The notes under the pieces are model-generated. The model saw nothing but the letters and a program-made list of their open reading frames with translations. It was not told where the DNA came from and searched no databases. Made by a program: the position numbers and the translations under genes. DNA of 64,000 nucleotides from Miltoncostaea marina (GTDB taxonomy: Bacteria; Actinomycetota; Thermoleophilia; Miltoncostaeales; Miltoncostaeaceae): assembly GCF_018141525.1 (NCBI RefSeq), contig NZ_CP064655.1, positions 682,001 through 746,000 on the forward strand, given 5' to 3'. Every line of letters starts with the position of its first letter. Within the stretch, counting starts at the first letter, position 1. Positions 16,148-24,400 of this stretch are shown one piece after another.

Positions 16148-17194
16148 TTACGGCTCCACGGCGCCCTCCGGCCCGACGACGGCGGCGACCTCGTCCGCCG
16201 GGGGCGGGGCGGCGGTCCGCTCCTCGGCGGCGCTGTGCTCGGGCGAGACGCGGGCGACCTGGGCCCGCAGCCAGAGCAGCGCGAGGTCCTTCGCCTTGGC
16301 CTCCAGCATCACGTCGACGGGCGCGGGGGCGGCGTCGAGGAGCTCGATCAGGTCCCAGGGGGTGACGAAGTCCGCGTGCTGCTCGAGGAGGGGCGGGACG
16401 AGGACCTCGCGGGCGGCGCTCTCGCCGCGGCGGCGGCGGCGGCGGACGGTGCGCAGCTCGGTGCGGGGGCTCGACAGGTGCACCTTCGGCCGCACGCCGG
16501 CGGGCCAGGTGGCCATGGCGGCGGCGATCGCGTCGCGGGGGTCGGCGTGGAGGGGGCCGGGCCGGCAGCGGTGGTGGTGGTGGTCGTACACCACCTTCAC
16601 CCCGGTGCGGCGGTGCAGCTCCAGGACCTCGTCGATGTCGAAGGCGGTCTCGTCGTGCTCGAGCGCGATCCGGCGGCGGGCGCGCTCGGAGAGCGCCTCG
16701 TAGGCCCGCGCCCAGCGGTCGAGCGCGGCGGCGCGCTCATTGTAGACGCCGCCCACGTGCACCACGACGACGGCCTCGGGGCCGAGCCCGAGCGCGTCGA
16801 GCAGCAGGGCGTCCTGCTCCAGGTCGAGGCTCGACTTGGCGACGATGCCGGGGTCGGGGCCGTTGATGACCGTGTACTGGCCCGGGTGGGTCGAGAGGCG
16901 GACGCCCGCCTCGCGCACGCGCCGGCCGAGCGCCTCGAGGCCGTCGGCGCACTCCTCGATCTGGCGTCGGTAGTCGAGGTCCGGCATGTCCGGGTGGGTG
17001 CCGTAGGGGACGACCGAGCCCCCGAGCCGGTACATGCGGATGTCCTCGCGCTCGAGGTGGTCGATGACCGGGCCGAGCAGCTCGATGGAGCGCGAGAGGT
17101 GCGGGCCGCTCTGCCAGCGGCGCGAGTCGGAGGTCGGCATGCCGCCGCCGCCGAGCACCTTGACGGCGAACCCGAGGCGGTGGGGGACGACCAT
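16148..17194 (-). CDS. uvsE: UV damage endonuclease UvsE/UVDE
   Basis: A 348-residue TIM-barrel UV damage endonuclease, which nicks DNA 5' to pyrimidine dimers and starts an alternative excision repair. Conserved blocks are HRLGFAVKVLG at the N-terminus, STHPGQYTVINGP, VVVHVGGVYN, IALEHDE, KVVYDHHHHRCRPG and KVHLSSPR. These supply the His/Glu/Asp metal ligands of the three-metal site. The C-terminus extends about 30 residues past the barrel (DVMLEAKAKDLAL onward). ATG at 17194 chosen because MVVPHRLGFAVK fits the family start. It stands alone on this strand, with the 77-bp repeats just downstream. Confidence 0.92.
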   Translation of the reverse strand: MVVPHRLGFAVKVLGGGGMPTSDSRRWQSGPHLSRSIELLGPVIDHLEREDIRMYRLGGSVVPYGTHPDMPDLDYRRQIEECADGLEALGRRVREAGVRLSTHPGQYTVINGPDPGIVAKSSLDLEQDALLLDALGLGPEAVVVVHVGGVYNERAAALDRWARAYEALSERARRRIALEHDETAFDIDEVLELHRRTGVKVVYDHHHHRCRPGPLHADPRDAIAAAMATWPAGVRPKVHLSSPRTELRTVRRRRRRGESAAREVLVPPLLEQHADFVTPWDLIELLDAAPAPVDVMLEAKAKDLALLWLRAQVARVSPEHSAAEERTAAPPPADEVAAVVGPEGAVEP

Positions 17195-17257
17195 GCGGGA
17201 CAGGGTTCCCGTTCGGGCGCCGGGGGACGCGTCCTTCGGATGCGGGCCGGGCGGAGG

Positions 17258-17263
17258 TATCCT
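17258..17263 (+). promoter_or_regulatory. -10 box TATCCT, leaderless start of clpS
   Basis: TATCCT ends 7 nt before the GTG start of clpS at 17271. GGAGG at 17253-17257 lies before the box and is too far from the start to act as its ribosome-binding site. Confidence 0.5.
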
Positions 17264-17270
17264 GCCCCGC

Positions 17271-17561
17271 GTGGGCACCGAGACACCGGTCAAGCCGCGC
17301 GTCGACCTGCCGGGCTCCGGCGCGGGCCACGGCGAGCCGTGCCACGTGATCGTGCTCAACGACAGCCACAACACGTTCGAGCACGTGGCGCGCACGCTCG
17401 CCCGCTACATCCCGGGCGTGAGCTACGAGAAGGGCATGGCGCTCGCCACCACCATCCACAACGCCGGCGAGGCGAAGGTGTGGAGCGGCTCCCGCGAGCA
17501 GGCGGAGCTCTACTGGGAGCAGCTGAAGGGCGCCGGCCTCACGATGGCGCCGCTCGGCTGA
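17271..17561 (+). CDS. clpS: ClpS-type Clp protease adaptor
   Basis: A 96-residue protein with the ClpS core: HVIVLNDSHNTFEHVARTLA, the N-degron pocket strand, followed by the helix region IPGVSYEKGMALATTIHNAGEAKVWSG and the C-terminal AELYWEQLKGAGL. ClpS delivers N-end-rule substrates to ClpA/ClpC. The N-terminal about 20 residues are a flexible arm. Family members usually read LNDDDH(T/N)T; here it is LNDSHNTF, a small change at a binding-site acidic residue that could alter specificity. Only 1 nt separates its stop from the next gene's GTG, so the two are co-transcribed although functionally unrelated. Confidence 0.85.
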   Translation: MGTETPVKPRVDLPGSGAGHGEPCHVIVLNDSHNTFEHVARTLARYIPGVSYEKGMALATTIHNAGEAKVWSGSREQAELYWEQLKGAGLTMAPLG

Positions 17562-17562
17562 T

Positions 17563-19236
17563 GTGAACGGCGCCGACTGGCTCCTCGACGCGCTGCGCGC
17601 CGAGGGCGTCGGCGTGCTGTTCGGCAACCCGGGCTCCACCGAGCTGCCGATCACCGACGCGCTGGGGCGCCGGCCGGAGGTCCGCTACGTGCTGGGCCTC
17701 CACGAGGCGGTGGTGATGGGCATGGCCGACGGCCACGCCCAGGCGACGGGCCGGCCGTCCGTGGTCAACGTGCACGTGCAGCCCGGCCTGGCGAACGCGA
17801 TGTCGGGCATCCTCAACGCCGCGCGCGCCCGGGTGCCGGTCGTCGTGACGGTGGGCCAGCAGGTGCAGGAGATGCTGCCGGGCGACCCCTTCCTCGGGGG
17901 CGAGCTGGTGGCGATGGCGGCGCCGATCGCCAAGGGGGCGTGGGAGGTGGCGAGCGCCCGGGAGCTGCCGGAGGCGTTCGCCCGCGCGCTGGCCACGGCG
18001 GCCGCGCCGCCCGCCGGGCCGACGGTGCTGAGCCTGCCGCTCGACGTGCAGGTGGCGCCCGCGCCGGCGCCGCACGAGCCGCGGCCCGCGCCGCGGGCGG
18101 CCCCGCCGCCGGCGGAGGCGCTCGACGCCGCCGCCGCCGTGCTGGCCGCGGCGCGGTCGCCGGTGGTCGCCGCGGGGGACGAGGTGGTGGCCGCCGGCGC
18201 CTCGGCCGAGCTCGCCGCGCTGGCGGACCGCCTGGGGGCGCCGCTGTTCGGCGAGCCGATGGGCGCGCGCGTGCCGCTGCCCACCGACCACCCGCTGTGG
18301 CGGGGCCCGCTGCCGCCCTTCGCGGCCCAGATCGCCCCGCTGCTGGCGCACCACGACGCGCTCCTCGCGGTGGGGATGCCGGTCTTCCGCCTGTTCGGCA
18401 CGAGCCCGGGGCCGGCGATCGGGCCCGGCACCGCGCTGGTGCACGCGGACGTGGATGCGCGCGAGGTGGGAAAGGTGCACCCGCCGGCGGCCGGGGTGGT
18501 GGGCGACGTCCGCGCGAGCCTGGCCGGCCTGCTGGAGCGGCTCGGCCCGGCCGGGCCGAGCGACGCCGCGCGCCGCGGCCGCGCCGTGGCCGCCACGCTC
18601 GCCGCCCGCCGCGCAGCGCGCGCCCGCCAGGCCCGCGAGGCCGCCGGCGCGCGGGTGGGGCCCGCGGCGCTCGCCCGGGCGATCGCCAGCGCGGCCGGCC
18701 CGCGCGACCTGGTGGTGGACGAGGCGCTCACCGCCGGGCGCGGGCTGCGCACCGCGCTCTCGCGCCGCACGCCGGCCACCTGGCTCGCCCACCGCGGCAG
18801 CGCGCTCGGCTGGGGGCTGCCCGCCGCGGTGGGCGCCGGGCTCGCCGACCCCGGGCGGCGCGTGATGGCGGTGCAGGGCGACGGCGGCCTGCTGTTCGGC
18901 GTCTCCGCGCTCTGGACGGCGGCCGCGGAGGGCGTGGGCACCGCCCTGGTGGTCGCCGACAACGGCGGCTACGAGATCCTGCGCGCCGGCCTGGAGGGGC
19001 TGACCGGCCGCCCGGAGGGCGACTGGCCCGGCATCCGGCTGCGCCGGCCCCGCCTCGACATCGCGTCGATCTGCGCCGGCTTCGGCGCCTCGGCGGCCCG
19101 CGTCGACGCCCCTGGCGACCTGCGCGAGGCGCTGGCCGACCTCTGGCGGCGCACCGCCGACGGGCCGGCGGTGCTCGTCGTGGGCGTGGAGGGGCGGACG
19201 GCCCCCGTGGGTTACCCGGTCGCGCCGGCGGGCTGA
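17563..19236 (+). CDS. ThDP-dependent benzoylformate-decarboxylase-like enzyme
   Basis: A 557-residue thiamine diphosphate enzyme of the acetolactate synthase / benzoylformate decarboxylase superfamily. The N-terminal domain has FGNPGSTELPIT and the glutamate that activates ThDP in GLHEAVV, then NVHVQPGLANAMSG with the His matching His70 of Pseudomonas BFD. The C-terminal ThDP motif runs from QGDGGLLFG to ADNGGYEI. The second catalytic His of BFD, in VFRYHQY, is replaced here (VFRLFGT), so a benzoylformate substrate is doubtful. GTG start at 17563. Its 3' end overlaps the convergent lipoate-ligase gene by 25 bp. Confidence 0.8.
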   Translation: MNGADWLLDALRAEGVGVLFGNPGSTELPITDALGRRPEVRYVLGLHEAVVMGMADGHAQATGRPSVVNVHVQPGLANAMSGILNAARARVPVVVTVGQQVQEMLPGDPFLGGELVAMAAPIAKGAWEVASARELPEAFARALATAAAPPAGPTVLSLPLDVQVAPAPAPHEPRPAPRAAPPPAEALDAAAAVLAAARSPVVAAGDEVVAAGASAELAALADRLGAPLFGEPMGARVPLPTDHPLWRGPLPPFAAQIAPLLAHHDALLAVGMPVFRLFGTSPGPAIGPGTALVHADVDAREVGKVHPPAAGVVGDVRASLAGLLERLGPAGPSDAARRGRAVAATLAARRAARARQAREAAGARVGPAALARAIASAAGPRDLVVDEALTAGRGLRTALSRRTPATWLAHRGSALGWGLPAAVGAGLADPGRRVMAVQGDGGLLFGVSALWTAAAEGVGTALVVADNGGYEILRAGLEGLTGRPEGDWPGIRLRRPRLDIASICAGFGASAARVDAPGDLREALADLWRRTADGPAVLVVGVEGRTAPVGYPVAPAG

Positions 19237-19988
19237 GCGTCGCCGCCGGCCGCGGGGCGCAGCTCGTCCTCGGCGGCCGCGATGGCCGCGGCCTCCGCGG
19301 CGGTCGGCTCGTCCTGCGCGAAGCGCACCCGGTGGGCGTGGGCCACCTCGCCCTCGACGGCCCGCACGACGTCGTCCGGGTCGGCGTCGGGCACGAAGTC
19401 GGCCACGCCCGCGGCCGTCGCGGCGAGGCCCCGCGCGAAGGCCGGGCCGCGGCCCAGCAGGCGGGCCAGCCCGACCGGGTCGAGGCGCATCGGGATCCCG
19501 GCCTGCAGCAGCGCCCCGGGCGCCCGGCGGGCCTGGGAGAGCCCCACGACCTTCCGGCCCCGCGCCAGCACCTCGAAGGGGGAGATCCCGCCGAAGCAGG
19601 CGCCGGCGGCCGGCCCGGGGCGGCCCCGCACGGCGCGGGCCCGGGCGACGCTGACGACCTCGACGCCCGGGACCCCCAGCGCGCGCAGCGCGGAGGCGAT
19701 GGCCTCGCCGAGCCAGCGGTAGGCCAGCACGACGTCGGCCGCGGCGAGGCGGTGGCCCCGGGGGAGCACGACGTCGAGCGCCAGCAGGTCGGCGTCCCAG
19801 AGCACCGGTCCGCCGCCCGACGAGCGGCGCACGATGGCGACGCCCTCGCGGGCGGCCAGGGCCGCGTCGACCGGCTGGCGCACGCCCGAGCGGCCCAGCA
19901 CGAGCCCGGCCGAGGCCGTGCGCGACCACGAGGCGACCGGCGGCCCGCCGGGCGGCATGGCGCGCAGCAGCCCCACGGGGCGGGCCAC
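19212..19988 (-). CDS. lipoate-protein ligase family protein
   Basis: A 258-residue protein of the biotin/lipoate ligase fold. The lipoyl-AMP binding region VRRSSGGGPVLWDADLLALDVVLP matches the RRxSGGGxVxxD signature. Later ACFGGISPFEVLARGRKVVGLSQ matches the lysine-bearing motif of LplA-type enzymes. It would attach lipoate or octanoate to lipoyl domains. It lies directly downstream of lpdA and the lipoyl-bearing dehydrogenase fusion, whose two lipoyl domains are its obvious targets. The GTG at 19988 is the only usable start seen, but in-frame residues upstream (ETWRRLG) also look ligase-like, so a rarer start codon may be used. Confidence 0.8.
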   Translation of the reverse strand: MARPVGLLRAMPPGGPPVASWSRTASAGLVLGRSGVRQPVDAALAAREGVAIVRRSSGGGPVLWDADLLALDVVLPRGHRLAAADVVLAYRWLGEAIASALRALGVPGVEVVSVARARAVRGRPGPAAGACFGGISPFEVLARGRKVVGLSQARRAPGALLQAGIPMRLDPVGLARLLGRGPAFARGLAATAAGVADFVPDADPDDVVRAVEGEVAHAHRVRFAQDEPTAAEAAAIAAAEDELRPAAGGDAQPAGATG

Positions 19989-20049
19989 GGCGGCCGCGGG
20001 CGCCAGCTCGGCGGGGCCGAGCCGGCGCCAGGTCTCGGGGGCGGGCGGC

Positions 20050-21423
20050 CTAGGAGAGGTAGGGGGCGACGCCGACCGCCTGCTGGGCGGCGTCCATGAC
20101 CATCTCGCTGACGGTGGGGTGCGCGTGGATGATCTCGCCGAGCTCGCCCACGCTGAGGCCGTCGCTGATCGCGACGCCGATCTCGTGGATCAGCTCGACC
20201 GCGTGGACGCCCATGATCGTCGCGCCGAGCAGCAGGCCGGTGTCGGCGTCCATCACGAGCTGGGCGTAGCCGCCCGGCTCGCCCTCGCCGAGCGCCTTGC
20301 CGGAGCCCACGAAGCGGGCCTGGCCCAGCTTGACGTTGTGCCCCGCCTCCTTCGCGGCGTCGGCGTTGAGGCCGACGGTCGCGATCTCGGGGTGCGTGTA
20401 GATGCAGCTCGGCACCACCGTGCGGTCCATGGGGATCATCTGGCCGGTGAGCGCGTTCTCGACCGCCCGGCCGCCCTCCGCCGAGGCGAGGTGGGCGAGC
20501 TGGAGGCCGCCGATGCAGTCGCCGACCGCCCACACCTTCGGGTTGGCGGTGCGCAGGTACTCGTCGACCACCACGTGGCCGCGCTCGGTGACCTCGACGC
20601 CGATCTCCTCCAGGCCGATGCCGGCCGCCTGGGAGCGCCGGCCCACCGACACGAGCAGCTTCTCGGCCGACACCTCGGTGCCGTCGTCGAGGGTGACGGT
20701 CACGCCGTCGTCGCGGTAGCCGGTCACCTCGGCCTGGCGGCCCAGGTGGACCGTCACGCCCTCGCCCTCGAGCAGCTTCTGGAACTGGGTCGCGGTGCGG
20801 TTGTCGATGCCCGCCAGCAGGCGCGGGAGGATCTCGATGATCGTGATCCGCGTCCCGAGGGCCGCGAAGAGGCTCGCGAACTCGCAGCCGATCACGCCGC
20901 CGCCGACGACGATCATGCTCTCGGGCACCTGCTCGAGGCGCAGGATCTCGTTGGAGGTGAGGATCGCCGGGTGGTCCATGTCGTAGCCCGGCAGCCCCGA
21001 CGGCTCGGTGCCGACGCAGACCACGAGGTGGTCGTACGGGTACCGCTCGCCGTCGACCACGACCGCGTCGCCGTCGACCCGGCCCTCGCCGCGCACCACC
21101 TTCACGCCCTTGCGCTTGGCGGCGCCCTCGACGCCCTTGCGCATCTGGAGGACCACGCCCTCCTTGCGCTCCATCATCTTGGGGAAGTCGAACGAGACCT
21201 CCGGGACCACGAGCCCGTACTCGTCCGCGCGGCGCACCTTGCGCAGCAGGTCGGCCGTCGCCAGCAGCGCCTTCGTGGGGATGCACCCCCAGTTCAGGCA
21301 CGTGCCGCCGAGCTCGGCCCGCTCGATCATGGTGACGTCGGCCCCGAGTTGGGCCGCGCGCAGGGCGGCGACGTCGCCGGCCGGGCCACCGCCCAGCACG
21401 ACGACCCGCGAGGGCTCGCTCAT
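20050..21423 (-). CDS. lpdA: dihydrolipoamide dehydrogenase (E3)
   Basis: A 457-residue class I flavin disulfide oxidoreductase. FAD loop GGGPAGDVAALRAAQLG near residue 11; redox cysteines Cys42 and Cys47 in GGTCLNWGCIPTK; NAD loop VVGGGVIGCEFASLF; FAD motif VWAVGDCIGG; C-terminal catalytic pair in HAHPTVSE. It reoxidises dihydrolipoyl arms with NAD+. Its start lies 4 nt after the stop of the giant E1-E2 fusion gene, so E1, E2 and E3 share one operon. ATG at 21423 gives a standard N-terminus, MSEPSRVVVLGGGPAG. Confidence 0.95.
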   Translation of the reverse strand: MSEPSRVVVLGGGPAGDVAALRAAQLGADVTMIERAELGGTCLNWGCIPTKALLATADLLRKVRRADEYGLVVPEVSFDFPKMMERKEGVVLQMRKGVEGAAKRKGVKVVRGEGRVDGDAVVVDGERYPYDHLVVCVGTEPSGLPGYDMDHPAILTSNEILRLEQVPESMIVVGGGVIGCEFASLFAALGTRITIIEILPRLLAGIDNRTATQFQKLLEGEGVTVHLGRQAEVTGYRDDGVTVTLDDGTEVSAEKLLVSVGRRSQAAGIGLEEIGVEVTERGHVVVDEYLRTANPKVWAVGDCIGGLQLAHLASAEGGRAVENALTGQMIPMDRTVVPSCIYTHPEIATVGLNADAAKEAGHNVKLGQARFVGSGKALGEGEPGGYAQLVMDADTGLLLGATIMGVHAVELIHEIGVAISDGLSVGELGEIIHAHPTVSEMVMDAAQQAVGVAPYLS

Positions 21424-21427
21424 GTGG

Positions 21428-24400
21428 TTACTCCCCTTCCGGATTCAGCGCGGCCTTCAGCAGCCGCTCCTGCTCGGCCTGGTGGGCCTGCGGGTACCCC
21501 TCGCTGGTGCTGGCGCGACGGGCGCGGCCCACGTACTCCAGGCTGACGCCCTCGGGCAGGAGGCGCTCGAGCTGCAGGCGCGCGAACTCCCACGCGCCCA
21601 TGTTGCGCGGCTCCTCCTGGACCCAGGTGACGGTCTTCAGGTTCGGGTAGGCGGCGATCAGCGCCGAGATGCGCTCGTCCGGGAAGGGGTAGAGCAGCTC
21701 GACCCGGCCGATCGCGAGCTCCGTGCGGGCCTCGCGGTCGTCGTGGTTGTCGAGCTCGTGGAACACCTTGCCCGAGCAGAGGATGAGGCGCGTGACCTCG
21801 TCGCGGCGGCCCTCGGCCCGCGGGTCGTCGTAGACCGGCTGGAAGCGGCCCTCGGTGAGGTCCGAGAGGCTCGACGACGCGGCCTTGGCGCGCAGCAGGC
21901 TCTTCGGCGTGAAGATGATCAGCGGCCGCCCGTGGTGGGTGAGCGCCTGCTTGCGCAGCAGGTGGAAGTAGTTGGCGGCCGTCGAGCAGTTGGCGACGAC
22001 GATGTTGTCCTCGGCCGCCGCCTGCAGGAAGCGCTCGATGCGCGCCGAGGAGTGCTCGGGGCCGTTGCCCTCGTAGCCGTGCGGCAGCAGCATCGTGAGC
22101 CGCGAGGCCTCGCCCCACTTGGCGCGGCCCGAGACGATGAACTGGTCGATCATGATCTGCGCGCCGTTGGCGAAGTCGCCGTACTGGGCCTCCCAGATCA
22201 CGAGCGCCTCGAGCGCCTGGGTGCTGTAGCCGTACTCGAAGCCGACCGCGGCCGCCTCGGAGAGCGGGCTGTTGTGCAGCTCGAGCGACGCGGCCGCCCC
22301 GGGCAGGTTGGCGAGCGGCGTGTAGACCCGGCCGGTGTGCGGGGTCCAGGTCTCGCCCTCGCCCACGTCGTGCAGCTCGAGGTGGCGCTGGCTGAAGGTG
22401 CCGCGCGCCGAGTCCTGGCCGGTCAGGCGCACGGGGACGCCCTGCGTGAGCAGCGAGGCGAAGGCGAGCGACTCGGCGTGGGCCCAGGCGATGCCGCGCT
22501 CGACGTCGAGCGCCTCGCGACGCCGGTCGAGCTGGGGCCGCAGCTTGGGGTGGATCGTGAAGCCGTCCGGCACCCGCAGCAGCTGCTCGTTGAGCTCGCG
22601 CAGCGTCGGCTCGGGCACGGCGGTCTCGACCGGCGTGGCCGAGCGGCCCTCGCCGGAGCCCTCGCCGTTGCCCTCCGTGCCCAGCTCGCCGCGGCTCGTG
22701 ACCGCCTCGTGGGCGTCGCGCATCCGCTGCTCGGCGGTGGCGATCATCTCGTCCACCTGCTCGCGGGTCAGGAGGCCCTCGTCGATGAGCTTCTGGGCGT
22801 AGAGCTTGCTGACCGGCGGGTGCGCCTTGATCGTCCGCGACATCACCGGCTGCGTGTAGGCCGGCTCGTCGAGCTCGTTGTGGCCGAGGCGGCGGTAGCC
22901 GATCAGGTTGATGAGCACGTCGCGCTGGTAGCGCTCGCGGTACGCCACCGCGAGCTGCGCCGCGCTGATGCAGGCGTCCACGTCGTCGGCGTTGACGTGG
23001 ATCACCGGGATGTCGAAGCCCCGGGCCAGGTCGCTGCAGTGGTAGGTCGAGCGCGAGTCGAACGGGTCGGTGGTGAACCCGATCTGGTTGTTCGCGATGA
23101 TGTGCACCGTGCCGCCGGTGCTGTAGCCGCGCAGGTTGCTCAGGTTGAGCGTCTCCGCGACCACGCCCTGGCCGATGAACGCCGCGTCGCCGTGGATCAG
23201 CACGGGGACGGCCGACTCCGGGTCGTGGTGCAGCTCGCGCTTGGAGCGCACGGTCTGCACGGCGCGGGTGTAGCCCTCCGCGACGGCGTTGACCTGCTCC
23301 AGGTGGCTCGGGTTGGCGGCGAGCTTGACGGTGACGCTCCTGCCGGCCGGGCTCGTGACCTCGCCCTCGGCGCCGAGGTGGTACTTCACGTCGCCGGCGG
23401 TCTCGCGCATCTCCTCGTCGCCCGACTCGAACGCCATGTGGCCCTCGAACTCGGCGATGATCGACTCCGGCGGGCGGCCCACCACGTGGGTGATGAAGGC
23501 CAGGCGGCCGCGGTGGGCCATGCCCATGACGACCTCGGAGGCGCCCGCGTCGGCGACCTGCTGGATGACGTGGTCGGTGATCGACACCAGCGTGTCGACC
23601 CCCTCGATGGAGAACGTCTTCTGGCCGAGGTAGGTGCGGCGCAGGAAGCGCTCGAACGCGTCCACCTCGACGAGCCGCTGCAGGATCGCCACGCGGCGCT
23701 CAGCCGGCAGCGGCGCCCGCAGGCGGCCGGACTCGATGACCCCGCGCAGCCAGAGGCGCTTCTGGTGGTCCGAGAGGTGCTCGATCTCGTAGGCGATCGT
23801 GCCGCAGTAGGCCTCGCGCAGATGCGGCAGCGCGGCGGCGAAGCTCTCGCCGGGCACCTTGACGCGCAGCAGCTCGGCCGGGATGCGGGCCATCACCTCG
23901 GGCGTCAGGCCCACGTTCTCCGTGCTGAGGGCCGGGTCGCCGGGCGGCTCGGAGCCGAGCGGGTCGAGGCGCGCGGCCAGGTGGCCGTGGCTGCGGTGGG
24001 CCTTCACGACCGACATCGCCGCCGCGATGCCCTCCAGCAGCTGCGGGTCCGGCGCGGCCGAGACGGCCCCGGGGGCGGCGGCCAGGGGCGCGGCGGGCGC
24101 CGGCGCCGGCGCGGCCTCCTCGGCCGGCGCGGGGGCGAGGCCCAGGCTCGAGCGGACGTCCTCGTAGAAGCCGTCGGCGCCGGAGAGCAGCGCGTCGACC
24201 CGGGCCAGGAACTCGCCGCTCTCGGCGCCCTGGATCACCCGGTGGTCGTAGGTGCTCGACATCGTCATGACTTTCGAGACGCCGAGCTCCTTCAGCGTGT
24301 CGGCGGGCACGGAGGCGAGCCCCGGCGGGTAGCCGATCGCGCCGGTGGCGACGATCGTGCCCTGGCCGGCCATCAGGCGGGGGGCGGAGGCGACCGTGCC

